Shown here: piece after piece, positions 32,701-42,500 of the stretch
Layout: each line of letters opens with the position of its first letter
Numbering within the stretch: the first letter of the stretch is position 1
NCBI RefSeq assembly: GCF_023159225.1
Contig: NC_063162.1
Location: forward strand, 92,708,880-92,772,879
Reading direction: 5' to 3'
Source of the DNA: Perognathus longimembris pacificus
Lineage: Eukaryota > Chordata > Mammalia > Rodentia > Heteromyidae
DNA: 64,000 bases
Translations under genes and position numbers: made by a program
Notes under the pieces: model-generated
The model's database searches: none
Seen by the model: the letters and a program-made list of their open reading frames with translations, nothing else
Told to the model about the DNA's origin: nothing

Positions 32701-34621
32701 CTTCTCCCCAACAAGAGTATTGCCCTCAAATAACATTGACATTCTCTCCAACCTACAAACCTAATTGACATCCAGAGTTCATTCTACTGATAAATGTGCA
32801 TAAGGTATCTAAAGGAAGTCAAGTCCAGCATTATCTTTCAACTACTTGTGAAAATGAATTAACTTATCTCTCTTCTTCAAATAAAATATTATGATTGAAT
32901 GCTTTGGGGGTTTACAGTACTGTAATTAATATAACTTATATTTAAGTTCTGCTGAAACCATGGGTCCTGAAGTTGGCTTTTTGGGGAATTGGCATACTGA
33001 AGAAAGACAGGAATTCCTTCATTCCATAAAAAGATGAAAAGAAGCACAGATAAACTGAAATTCAAGTCAAGATTTAATGTGATACAGAAAATTTATTTTT
33101 TTTCCTCAGCATCCTCTTGTCTTTTCAGTTTCAAGACATCAAAAACACTCTCAATAATACAATAGTATTTTCCTTCAACATAAATTGCAAAGATCAGTGA
33201 GTGCCTCTTAAGATAATAGTAATAGAATCAGTGGAAGACTGCCAGCATTAAACCTCAGTGTTAATGCTGTGAGATTCACACTGAAAAGCTGAATCCATTC
33301 TTTACGTTAACATGACTGCCACACTGAGCACATCTCTGTGTACTACTGGATCAAAACATTCAGTTTCCACATGTTGACTGAAACTGCTATCAACTCCCCT
33401 ACAGATAATTTCTGCTTCCATATTCTTATGATGCTTGCCTTATCTCAGCTGCATTAACTACAAGTTCCATCCTATTTCCCTTTATCAAATCTACCAGTTG
33501 ATAGAACCAACACCTTTTAACTCAGGGAAGTACCTTTGATTTGTGTGCTGACTACTGGAGTAAAGCAGCTGAAGCCACTACCTCGAGTCTCCAGGACAAA
33601 ACCCAATTTTGTGCACAGGTTAATCTATGCAGGCTAATAAAACCCAGCACAGAGTAGCTGTCTCTATTTATCAGTGTAAAATCCAGAAGTGCATTATTAG
33701 AAAGGCAGTTTCAGCAAAAATATCAATATAAAGAGAAAGGAGCCCAGCCAATGTCTATACCACAATTTCCATTCATAAAATATAAATTTCCAATAACATA
33801 ATTTAAATTAATTTTCCCCAACATTTGTACTCCAGTAAGCATATTTACATCTCCAACTTCACTCTAAAATTGAGATATATCATTGACCAAAAATATAAAT
33901 AAAACACAAATTTCCTTGTGGAGTTCTCCACAGTTTTCTCTCCAAAGTGCAATTTGGTCTTTCTCATATCTCTATATCTTCTATTCCACTTTAAGTTCAA
34001 GATGCCCCAAATCTACCTATTTCCAGCATGGCTATAAACCTTCATCCCCAAGTCCCCACAAGGAGTCTTCAATCTTTCAGCAAGCAAGCTCTACAAATCA
34101 CCCTCACACTCAAGGGAAGAGCAAATCAAATTGCTGTTGAAAGAGAAGCAAAACTAAAAGCTCTCATTCTTAATCTAAAAAACAATGCATATGTATGAGC
34201 AACACTAAATTCTAAATATACACTTTGTATTTCACCCACACTGCTTATGACTACAGATTTTTGCCAAAAATATTACATTTAAGCATAATACCTCAACTTT
34301 TTGAAAATCTCAAAATCCCTTATTTCCTCCCCACTGCCTACCCCCACCCAAATACACTACTACAACTTCTGGTAAAGGACAAAATATGCTCATCCTAAAA
34401 CTAAAGAAACTAGGATGCCTTCTCAATGTAGCCTAACAGAAAAAGTTTGTGTTTGGGGACAATCCCTTCCTTTAAGAGGAGTATGCTCTTGGAAACGAAG
34501 TAGAATGCTACCTCTTGTTTGAGTAATTGACTAATTTACTTAATATGTTTGAACTTTAACTGGTTGTAAGAAAGGCACAATATCTCCTATGATGAAGATA
34601 TTTATTAATTGAATAAGAAAG
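32701..34621. other. Unrecognised sequence
   Basis: About 1.9 kb without a transposon I can name. The 85-codon frame 33883-34140 (+) has no recognisable domain. Confidence 0.35.
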
Positions 34622-34848
34622 AGGCACTAGGCACTGGTGGCTCATGCCTGCAATCCTCGACACATGGGAGATGGAGATCTGAGGATTGACAAAGCCATCC
34701 CAGGCAGAAAAGTCTACGAGACCCTAATCTTCAATTAACCACCCAAAGCTGAAAGTCAAGGTATGGTAGAGCACATGGTACAGCACCATTGAATAGAAAA
34801 GCCAACCAAATGAGAGTGTGAAAACCTTAATCAAACCTCTCAATACTG
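34622..34848 (+). mobile_element. B1-Geo-type SINE (diverged right end)
   Basis: CACTAGGCACTGGTGGCTCATGCCTGCAATCC, GGAGATCTGAGGATTG, linker ATCTTCAATTAACCACCC, then a strongly degraded right monomer ending near CTCTCAATACTG. Confidence 0.75.
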
Positions 34849-36506
34849 TGTGAGATTTTCCAGCATCTCTGGCTTCTACCCACCAGATACAATAGTATCT
34901 TCTCCTGTAGTGAATGTAACTTTCCTAATTGTTTCAAAGAAGAAAATCTTCTCCTGTATTGTACCTGGCAAATTATGTGGGCATTAAGAAATGTCTAATA
35001 CTTGGTAGTCACCATTATTATTATCCTTGTCACGATGTCTGTCCTGTAGACATTGATCACCAAATAAAAAATGGTGATACACTGCCTATCTCAAACATCG
35101 TATATACTATCCCTGAAAACATGTTTCAGTGGCACAGAAGGCAAGCTTGCCAAGGTCAGAGCAAACATTCCAAGGAGTGACCAACACTTGACAAAATGTT
35201 CTCTCAGTATTACACGTATGGTCTTATGGGTAGGAAAGGAGTTTAGGCAAGTTTAAAGGGAATATAAACATCCACAGCTTTGTCACATGAAGAAAGATGG
35301 CCACAAATCACTTTCCAGTCGTAATATTAGTTTGTAGCAGAGCTGTGACCAAAATACTGACACATCTACTCCCAGTTCAACAAATATTTCACTTCACTGT
35401 GACAGGTATATTAGGAAAATCCAAATTAGAATGTCAGGCTTTCCTGTGTCCTGTGTTTCCACGTGTGTTTTCCCATAAAATCCCTCTAGTCATTGGCTAA
35501 GTTCCTCAAACTCTCTTCCTGTTTCCATCACTAGACTGTCTAGTTCTTTCTCCAGTTAATAGACAGAAGACAAATTTAACAAAGTTTGGGTAGTGAGAAA
35601 CTGGTACCTTTGGTTTCTGTACTGTGCCATAGTAAACATTTTCTATGGCAATCATCCTCAGCTGAGATAGAATACACAGTTTTTCTATTTCACCTAACCA
35701 ACATACATTGCTTGGTCTAATTGATTTTTGTCTCGAAGACCTACTCAAGCCCTACGACTTCCTGCATTTTCTAAGAATATTCATTATTACAGGTATATGG
35801 CACAATGACTATGACTTCTAAGAAAATAGCTTGGGATGGATTTATCATACAATTTGATTTCCGATATAACAGCACTTCTCTTACAGAATTATAAAGCACC
35901 ATTCACTAAACAGTCCAGGTTAAAAACAGAGTATAAAATGTGCTATTACGTATTTGAAGTACAGAATGTGAGCAACATCCCATTTTTTGTTTAGCTTAAT
36001 GATGGGCAGAATATCAAGTCCATCTTTGGTATCTCCATGCTGGCATACCTGGAGTCCTCACACTGGGCCCATCCTCAAGCCTAGTTCACCGCCATTCAGC
36101 ACTGTCTTTCAGGTGCATCCTGATTTCCCATTTTTCCTATCATGGCCACTATTCTCTTAGAGCCCAGATGACTATTTTCCATATTGATTATTAATGTGAT
36201 ATATTAGTCCACATCACTGTGATAATGGGTTTTCCTAACAAGAATGTACAAGAGTAGACCCTGGAAACAAAGCAAACAATTCTGATTGCATTGTATTCTG
36301 GAGCATCAAAGTATAATATGTATATTTTTTAAAACCACCATATCAAAGGTTGCTGTACCTAATTCGCAGTATTATGACTTACTCAATGTCAAAATGTCAT
36401 TTATGTATTCAAATCCCTATTATCATATAGCTTCAATTGTGAACTAATGAAACAAGCTACAAAATACAGAACAAATACTAATTTTTCATAGTTAAAAAAT
36501 TATAAA
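34849..36506. other. Unrecognised sequence
   Basis: Short frames (34929-35256, 35297-35500, 35506-35748) overlap or oppose each other and show no domain. No repeat named. Confidence 0.35.
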
Positions 36507-36810
36507 GGAAAATAATTTTTAACTAATTAATTGTCAAAGTGATGTGCAGAGGGGTTTCAGTTTCATACATAAGGCAGTGAGTACATTTCTTTTTTTTTCT
36601 TTTTTTGCCAGTCCTGGGGCTTGAACTCAGGGCCTGAGCACTGTCCCTGGCTTCTTTTTGCTCAAGGCTAGCACCCTAACCACTAGGGCCACAGTATCAC
36701 TTCCGGCTTTTTCTGTATATGTGGTGCTGAGGAATTGAACCCAGGGCTTCATGTATGGGAGGCAAGCACTCTACCACTAGGCCACATTCCCAGCCTGGAA
36801 AATAATTTTT
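36507..36810 (-). mobile_element. Chimeric IDL-Geo SINE / L1 3'UTR insertion within one TSD
   Basis: A single perfect 14-bp direct repeat GGAAAATAATTTTT flanks the unit (36507-36520 and 36797-36810). Read on the minus strand, a full-length IDL-Geo SINE (36796 down to about 36600) ends in an A-rich tail (GGCAAAAAAAGAAAAAAAAA) that joins about 70 bp of L1 3'UTR (about 36590-36521; GAAATGTACTCACTGCC..CTCTGCACATCACTTTGAC). The SINE 5' end abuts one TSD copy, the L1 3' end abuts the other, and no separate TSD surrounds the SINE. This is the structure expected when L1 reverse transcription switches template from L1 RNA to another RNA, as known for U6/L1 and 5S/L1 chimeras. Confidence 0.85.
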
Positions 36811-37010
36811 TCCAGGTGTGGTGGTGTACACTTGTGGTCTGAGCTACTGAAGAGTTGGAAGTAAGAGAGTTGCAGTTTGATGCGTTGCTAGAGCAAAATC
36901 AATAAGAAACCCTCTCTGAAAGACAGTCTAAAAGCAAAAGTTTAGCTCAAGTAGTAGAGTATCTGCCTAGCACACATGAAGCCTTGATTTTAATCACCAG
37001 TAAAGTTATT
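36811..37010 (+). mobile_element. B1-ID composite SINE (old)
   Basis: CCAGGTGTGGTGGTGTACACTTG (B1-like start) to GAAACCCTCTCTGAAAGAC, then an ID-like unit (about 36930-37000, GTTTAGCTCAAGTAGTAGAG..CTGCCTAGCACACATGAAGCC). It begins directly after the chimera's second TSD copy. Confidence 0.7.
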
Positions 37011-37035
37011 TTGAAATCACAAAAAAAATTAAATA

Positions 37036-37125
37036 TGGTCTGGAGGCATGGGTCAGCAATAGAATACTTGCCTTATCAAGCATGAGACCCTGAGTTCAAA
37101 TCCCAGTATTGGCAAAAAGAAAAAT
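37036..37125 (+). mobile_element. ID-like SINE monomer
   Basis: GTCTGGAGGCATGGGTCAGCA..TACTTGCCTTATCAAGCATGAGACC, then GAGTTCAAATCCCAGTATTGGC and an A-rich tail. The B-box region is recognisable, the A box is damaged. Confidence 0.7.
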
Positions 37126-37990
37126 AATGGAGGTTTCTGAAAAAATGAATCATAGAACTAACTACCCCATCATCCAGTAATTTCACTCCTAGGCATTTTC
37201 CCAATAGAACACAGACAAGGCTACAGTAAAGCCATCAGCAAAACCATGTTCACTGCAGCACTATTTACCATGGCCAAGATACGCAATCAACTCAGATGCC
37301 CCTCAGTAGATGAATGGATAAAAAAAAGTGGCATATATACACAATGAGATTTTACTCATCCATTAGAAAGAATGTTGTTCCATTTGTAAGGAAATGGCAA
37401 GATTTGTAAGTGAAATAAGCAAAACCCAGAAAAACAAAGGTACATGAGTTCCCTCATTTGTAGAAGCATTTTAAATGTGCCTATAAATCTATAAGTAAAC
37501 ATGCTGGGTTGCAGGCAAGTTGTTACAAATGAATTAACTGAAGTATAATAGACTCTATGGAGAGATCAAATAGTATAATTTTCTTAAAAGACTAAGTTAA
37601 AGCCCCCCAAAATAAGTACCAGGATATGGGTCCTCAAAACAGGAGAGGGGAAGAGGTGTGGCCAAGAGGAGAGAGGTAGACCAATGAAGAGGGGTAGGAA
37701 GAGAATACTGTCAAGAATTCATTGTATGTACCACAAAATTAAGAAAAATAAGGGAAGCAGTTGGTTGAAGGGGTGGTGAAAATGTTGAAAGGGGTGACAC
37801 AGATCAAGATGCTTTGTATTTATAAACTGCTTTCTGAAATAGCAAAAAAAATCAATATACATCCTACAAAATTAAGAAAAATGAGGGAAGTGGTGGGTTA
37901 GAAGCATTGGGTAAGAGAATGTTGAAGGGGGTGAGACTGATCAAGACATCTGTACTCATAAACTCCTTATTGAATGGTAACTCCACTGCA
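37126..37990 (+). mobile_element. Old L1 3' end (ORF2 C-terminus and 3'UTR with duplicated module)
   Basis: ORF2 end: GCAGCACTATTTACCATGGCCAAGAT, CAGATGCCCCTCAGTAGATGAATGGAT, GGCATATATACACAATGAGATTTTACT, AAGTGAAATAAGCAAAACCCAG. Frameshifts and stops disable it. The 3'UTR holds two related modules starting ACAAAATTAAGAAAAATRAGGGAAG at 37733 and 37866, a period of about 133 bp. This is the same arrangement as on the other strand at 21632-21950. Confidence 0.8.
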
Positions 37991-38204
37991 CAACTACTTA
38001 AAGATTATAAAAACACTAAAAAGAAAATCCTGATTTTTCTGAGGAAATGTGAGAGGGCCATACTGACAATACAGTTCGGCATCTGTTGTTATCTTTACCG
38101 TCAAGGAACCATAAAAGCTAATAATTATTTAGTTCTCACTGCCATGTTCAAGTCTCTGAGAGACAAGGCCAAAAGAAGTTAGAAGTCACAGAAAGATGTG
38201 ATTA
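37991..38204. other. Unrecognised sequence
   Basis: Nothing recognised. A 91-codon frame (37907-38182) starts in the L1 tail and is not considered a gene. Confidence 0.4.
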
Positions 38205-38355
38205 TTAGGCTCATTTGTAAGGCAGGGATAATAATAATGCATTTTTCATAGGATTCTTGTGAGGAATAAATACACATGCACATAAAGCATTAAGCCTTAG
38301 GCCAAGCATAAGGTGAAATTCCATAAATGTTGATTGTCACTATTATTCTGAAGAG
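38205..38355 (+). mobile_element. MIR remnant
   Basis: CATTTGTAAGGCAGGGATAATAATAATGC, TAGGATTCTTGTGAGGAATAAATACA, ACATAAAGCATTAAGCCTTAGGCC.., ATAAATGTTGATTGTCACTATTATT follow the 3' half of MIR closely. Confidence 0.85.
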
Positions 38356-38461
38356 TTCAAGATCCTTACCTCACTGATGTGGAAAATGAGACCCAGAGAA
38401 ATTACTAAATTTTCCCATAGTAAGTGATGAAGGGAGAAACAGACCCACTTTTCTGATCTTT

Positions 38462-38610
38462 CCAATACTGACATGGGGGGCTGGGATGTAGCTCAGTGGC
38501 AAAGCGCTTGCCTAGCAAGTGCAATGTCCTGGGTTCGATGCCCAGTACAAAAAAAAGAAAAGACAAAAAAATACAGTTTAAAAAAAAAACCAACCAATAC
38601 TGACATGGGG
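38462..38610 (+). mobile_element. Young monomeric ID (tRNA-Ala-derived) SINE
   Basis: The body from about 38479 to 38593 lies within a 17-bp direct repeat CCAATACTGACATGGGG (38462-38478 and 38594-38610). The A box TAGCTCAGTGG (38489-38499) and B box GGTTCGATGCC (38532-38542) both fit the tRNA-type Pol III consensus, so this copy could still carry a working internal promoter. The tail is A-rich with G and C interruptions. It has no Geo monomer, unlike most other young SINEs here. Confidence 0.93.
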
Positions 38611-38689
38611 AAAGGACTAGAGGAGACAATGACAATGATCTCTAGAGCTCTACATGGCTGCTGACTATTTCAATCACATCTTCACTAGA
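38611..38689. other. Short unrecognised spacer
   Basis: Nothing recognised. Confidence 0.4.
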
Positions 38690-39095
38690 ACTTCCTAAAT
38701 TAGTTTCCCAGAGCTACCATAACAAAATGGCACACATTAGAGGGATTAAAACCATAGACACATTTTTTTCACAGTTCTAGAGGCTATAAATCTAAAGTTA
38801 AGGTGTCAACAGGTCTATATTTGCTCTGGATAAATCCTTCCTTGCCTCTTCCTAGCTTCTGATGATGGCTGAAAGTCTTGAGCATTCGTGGGCCTACAGC
38901 TACATCACTACAGTCCCTCCACGGCTGTCAAAGTGCCTCTCCCCTTGCATGTCTCTGTCTATTTTCCTGATCTTCTAAGCATAACAGTTATTGGATTAAT
39001 GGCCCATCCCTACTCCAGTATGACCTCATCCTCCATGGTTACATTGCAAAGACCCTTTTTTTTTTCTAAATAAGGTCACATTCACAATACCTAGG
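38690..39095 (-). mobile_element. MLT1-type MaLR solo LTR
   Basis: The plus strand reads the reverse complement of an MLT1-like LTR: TTAGTTTCCCAGAGCTACCATAACAAAATGG (LTR 3' end), TTCACAGTTCTAGAGGCTA, AAGGTGTCAACAGGTCTAT, TCCTTCCTTGCCTCTTCCTAGCTTCTG, TTGGATTAATGGCCCATCC, GACCTCATCC, then TAAATAAGGTCACATTCACA (LTR 5' part). It is a solo LTR with no internal region. Confidence 0.85.
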
Positions 39096-39178
39096 ATTAA
39101 ACACACACATACATAGAGAGAAGAGACAGACACAGACACAGATAGAGACAGAGAGACACAGAGAGATAGAGAGGAAAA
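39096..39178. repeat. CA/GA-rich low-complexity tract
   Basis: ACACACACAT then imperfect GACAGACACAGA/GATAGA units, just beyond the LTR. Confidence 0.85.
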
Positions 39179-39717
39179 TGTGAGTCAACCAGTACTTCCC
39201 CTCATCAGAAAAAAATTATTTTGTTGTGATTTGGTTTGATTTTTCTGATCAATCCCAAAGATACAAATGTTGAGCTCATTGAGATGTCATCACTCATACC
39301 GAATGGCCATTTCAGAATTATTTTGACCAAAAGGCACCTATGCCTACTTTTTATGTTTACTTTGCAAGCTCATCAATGATTTCATGTGGCAAGAAAAATT
39401 TCCCACTCAGTGTATCAAATTTAGCACATTTATTTAGACTGAGTCAATGCCTGAAATATCCTTTCATACAGTTAAGCCAATTTTCCCCAAGGTCATACAG
39501 TAAGATAGAAGTCACAGATATTTCTCCTATGAGTCAATCACTATAAAATATAGCACTGCATTTGTTAAAAGGGAGTTAAGCTATGACACATTTCTGGAAT
39601 ACAGAGTTGACTTTTGTAATGTAACAAATTTTCTATTGTTTTATTTTATAAAATTTGCACTGAAGTCTAAGTATTATTGACCTAGAATGGACTATACTTT
39701 TAAAAGAATGTCCCTAA
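39179..39717. other. Unrecognised sequence
   Basis: Nothing recognised. Confidence 0.4.
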
Positions 39718-41021
39718 TGAAGTAGGTTATTATTTATATATATATATTATTATCAAACTGAATTACAGAGAGGTTACAGTTTCATACATTAGGCATTGGA
39801 TACATTTCTTTTACTGTTTGTTACCTCATCCCTCATTCACCCCCTGTCCCCTCCCCCTTTCCCTTCCCCCCTGCCATGAGTTGTTCAGTTCATTTACACC
39901 AAACAGTTTTGCAAGTATTGCTTTTGTAGTCATTTGTCTTTTTGTACCTTGTGTCTCTCGATTTTGGTATTCCCTTCCAATTTCCTACTTCTAATACCAG
40001 TATCCCCGGTTTCCAATATACTCAGATAAGATTACAGAGATAGTGTAGGTACAACCACAGGAAGGTGATACAAGAAAATCATCAATAATAGAGGCTACAA
40101 TTACAAATGGCACGTTGAAAGTAGTTACAGCAATCGTTTCCATAACATGGAGTTCATTGCACTTAGTATTATCTTATGTGTTCGTAAGGGTATAGCTATT
40201 GGGCTCCTGTGATCCACTGCTGTGACTTGCCTAAACCTGTGCTAATTATTCCCTATAAGGGAGACCATAGAGTCCATGTTTCTTTGGGTCTGGCTCACTT
40301 CACTTAGTATAACTTTTTCCAGGTCCTTCCATTTCCTTACAAATGGGGCAATGTCATTATTTCTGATAGAGGCATAAAATTCCATTGTGTATATGTACCA
40401 CATTTTCCTGATCCATTCTTCTACTGAGGGGCATCTGGGTTGGTTCCAGATTGGGAGAATATCTTAAATGGCCATTCAACGGACAAAGGCCTCATATCGA
40501 AAATATATGCAGAACTAAAAAAATTACCTTCCCCCAAAACAAACCGCAAAGAACCAATAGCCCCCTCATCAAGTGGGCTAGAGACTTAAAAAGAGACTTT
40601 TCTGATGAGGAAATGAGAACGGCCAAGAGACATATGAAAAAGTGCTCTACATCATTGGCCATAAAAGAAATGCAAATCAAAACAACATTGAGATTCCATC
40701 TCACCCCAGTAAGAATGTCCTATATCAAGAAAACTAACAATAACAACTGTTGGAGGGGATGTGGCCAAAAGGGAACCCTACTCCATTGTTGGTGGGAATG
40801 TAAACTGGTTCAGCCACTCTGGCAAGCAGTATGGAGATTCCTCAGAAGGCTAAACATAGAACTCCCCTATGACCCAGCAGCCCCACTTTTGGGTATCTAT
40901 CCAAAAGACCACAAACATAATCACACTAAAGCCACCAGCACAACAATGTTCATGGCAGCACAATTTGTTATAGCTAGAATCTGGAACCAACCCAGATGCC
41001 CCTCAGTTGAAGTAGGTTATT
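39718..41021 (-). mobile_element. Twin-primed (5'-inverted) L1 insertion with perfect TSD
   Basis: TGAAGTAGGTTATT flanks the element at 39718-39731 and 41008-41021. From 39732 to about 40453 it reads antisense: L1 3'UTR (TTATTATCAAACTGAATTACAGAGAGG..) back into the ORF2 end (CTACTGAGGGGCATCTGGGTTGG). At about 40455 the orientation flips, and 40455-41007 reads sense ORF2 from TGGGAGAATATC onward. About 30 bp (AATCTGGAACCAACCCAGAT plus the next ten) is present in both arms. This is the hallmark of twin priming during L1 integration. The tail beside the left TSD has become (TA)n, so it is not extremely recent. Confidence 0.93.
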
Positions 41022-41026
41022 TTTAA
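40451..41026 (+). pseudogene. L1 ORF2 C-terminal fragment in the inverted arm
   Basis: Open for 191 codons. From about residue 38 it reads the C-terminal region of L1 ORF2p: [35 protein letters not shown], the Cys-rich segment [19 protein letters not shown] with its spaced cysteines and histidine, and PLLGIYPKD. The start lies in another frame: the true ORF2 frame before it is [20 protein letters not shown], so at least one indel in the A/C-rich stretch around 40525-40558 shifts the frame. The open frame runs out through the TSD, so it is not a gene. The lack of stops suggests a fairly recent insertion. Confidence 0.9.
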
Positions 41027-41108
41027 AGAGTGGATGGCAATCACATTTCCTTTCTAATTATAATTCACAAAATAAGAAGAGTATGTAAGACTTTTAAGTA
41101 ATATTCTT
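41022..41108. other. Short spacer between two L1 insertions
   Basis: About 90 bp of AT-rich unique sequence. Confidence 0.6.
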
Positions 41109-41668
41109 TAAGAAATATCTTTTATTTTTTTCTTTCAAGTTTTCATTATCAAACTGATGTACAGAGAGGTTACAGTTTCATACATTAGGCATTGGATACA
41201 TTTCTTGTAATGTTTGTTACCTCCTCCCTCATTCCCCCCTTCCCCCTCCCCCTTTCCCTTCCCCCCCCCCATGAGTTGTTCAGTTCATTTACACCAAACA
41301 GTTTTGCAAGTATTGCTTTTGTAGTTGTTTGTCTTTTTTTACCCTGTATACCACTGTTTACCAGTATACACGGTTTCCAATATACTCAGATAAGATACAG
41401 AGATAGCACAGGTACAACCACAGGAAGGGGATACAAGAAGATCATCAATAATAGAAGCTACAGTTACACATAGCACGTTGAAAGTAGTTACAACAGTGAT
41501 ATAACAATCATTTCCATAACATGGAGTTCATTTCACTCAGCATCATCTTATGTGTTCATAAGGGTATAGCTATTGGGCTCTTGTGATCCTCTGCTGTGAT
41601 TTGCCTAAACCTGTGCTAATTATTCCCTATAAGGGAGACCACAGAGTCCATGTAAGAAATATCCTTTA
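41109..41668 (-). mobile_element. 5'-truncated L1 3'UTR insertion with TSD
   Basis: Body 41125-41652, between TAAGAAATATCTTTTA (41109-41124) and TAAGAAATATCCTTTA (41653-41668), one mismatch. Content is L1 3'UTR in antisense: TTTCATTATCAAACTGATGTACAGAGAGGTTACAG, a C-rich stretch (CCCCCTTCCCCCTCCCCC) and CATGAGTTGTTCAGTTC. It stops at CCACAGAGTCCATGT. Closely similar to 39745-40280, so the same or a sister subfamily. The 93-codon frame 41192-41473 is spurious. Confidence 0.93.
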
Positions 41669-42149
41669 AATAGAGTGATAATGTAAAAAAAAAAAAAAAG
41701 AAACCACTATAACCTTCTTAGAAAGCATGAGAAAGTAACATAAAATACAACACTGAAGTATAATCTAGTATCACTACTAAATTTTTGCATCAACTTTTCC
41801 CATCCTGATATTTTTCTAGCAACAAAATAAACTAATTTCACCTCTGGTCAGATGTATAGGAAACAAAGCAGCCTAATCAAATTCTCATTAGAAAATACCA
41901 GAAAAATCACTGCCAAATCTGGTCTTAACAGTAGAAAAAAAAAAAATCACTGCATGGCCTGAATACCAGAAGGTATTTCTGCAATTTCACAATATGGACA
42001 AAAATTTTTGGATACTGATACAAGCCAAACTTATAACTACCTGCAAGCAGTATCATGGATAGATTCCACATGAAAAGTCAAGCTGCCTGGGGTAAAGCCA
42101 CACATTAGCCCTAGAAGCTATGAGACACTGAGACAGACAGGTATGCAAT
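41669..42149. other. Unrecognised sequence
   Basis: Contains A-runs at about 41686-41700 and 41936-41946. Nothing else recognised. Confidence 0.4.
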
Positions 42150-42178
42150 CTCTAAATCTCTTCCCAGCTGTAGAATAG

Positions 42179-42227
<49 letters not shown>

Positions 42228-42310
42228 AGTATCACCTTCTAGGATTTTAATGAGTAGATGAAATGGCCATAAAATCTTTGGCATAATGCCTAATTGTTAT
42301 TGTTATTAAG
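42150..42310 (+). mobile_element. MIR remnant hosting the TGA microsatellite
   Basis: CTTCCCAGCTGTAGAATAGTGATGATG replaces the MIR 'tcatctgtaaaatggggataataata' segment. After the microsatellite it continues ATCACCTTCTAGGATTTTAATGAG.., TTGGCATAATGCCTAATTGTTATTGTTATT, as expected for the MIR 3' half. Confidence 0.7.
42179..42227. repeat. (TGA)n trinucleotide microsatellite, 16 units
   Basis: Sixteen uninterrupted TGA units inside a MIR copy, at the place where MIR normally has a GATAATAATA string. Confidence 0.97.
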
Positions 42311-42324
42311 AGCACATATTCACA

Positions 42325-42500
42325 CCTGGCAGGTAAGGCAAACTGCCTGGTTTCAAATTACAGCTGTTATGAGTTACTGCCATTGAGACCTCAGACAGAG
42401 GTGAGTTATCTCTCTAGCATCTCATTCCTCCAAAGGAAAAAATAATACGAACTTCTTCAAGAATATAGATTAGTATAATTAGAATAATTACATAATCACT
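42325..42500 (+). mobile_element. MIR remnant
   Basis: GGTAAGGCAAACTGCCTGGTTTCAAATTACAGCTG, TTACTGCCATTGAGACCTCAGAC.., ATCTCTCTAGCATCTCATTCC, AAAGGAAAAAATAATACGAAC follow MIR from its 5' part through the core. It lies just after the preceding MIR in the same orientation. Confidence 0.75.

Noticed and set aside
36507..36810. Ordinary SINE inserted into a pre-existing L1
   Set aside because: No TSD around the SINE alone and no L1 sequence 5' of the SINE; the only direct repeat encloses both parts.
38479..38593. tRNA-Ala gene
   Set aside because: A and B boxes are tRNA-like, but an A-rich tail and a 17-bp TSD show it is an ID SINE; no full cloverleaf is kept.
40451..41026. 191-codon open frame as a host gene
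   Set aside because: It is the C-terminal part of L1 ORF2 within a twin-primed insertion. Its first part is out of the ORF2 frame and its end runs through the TSD.
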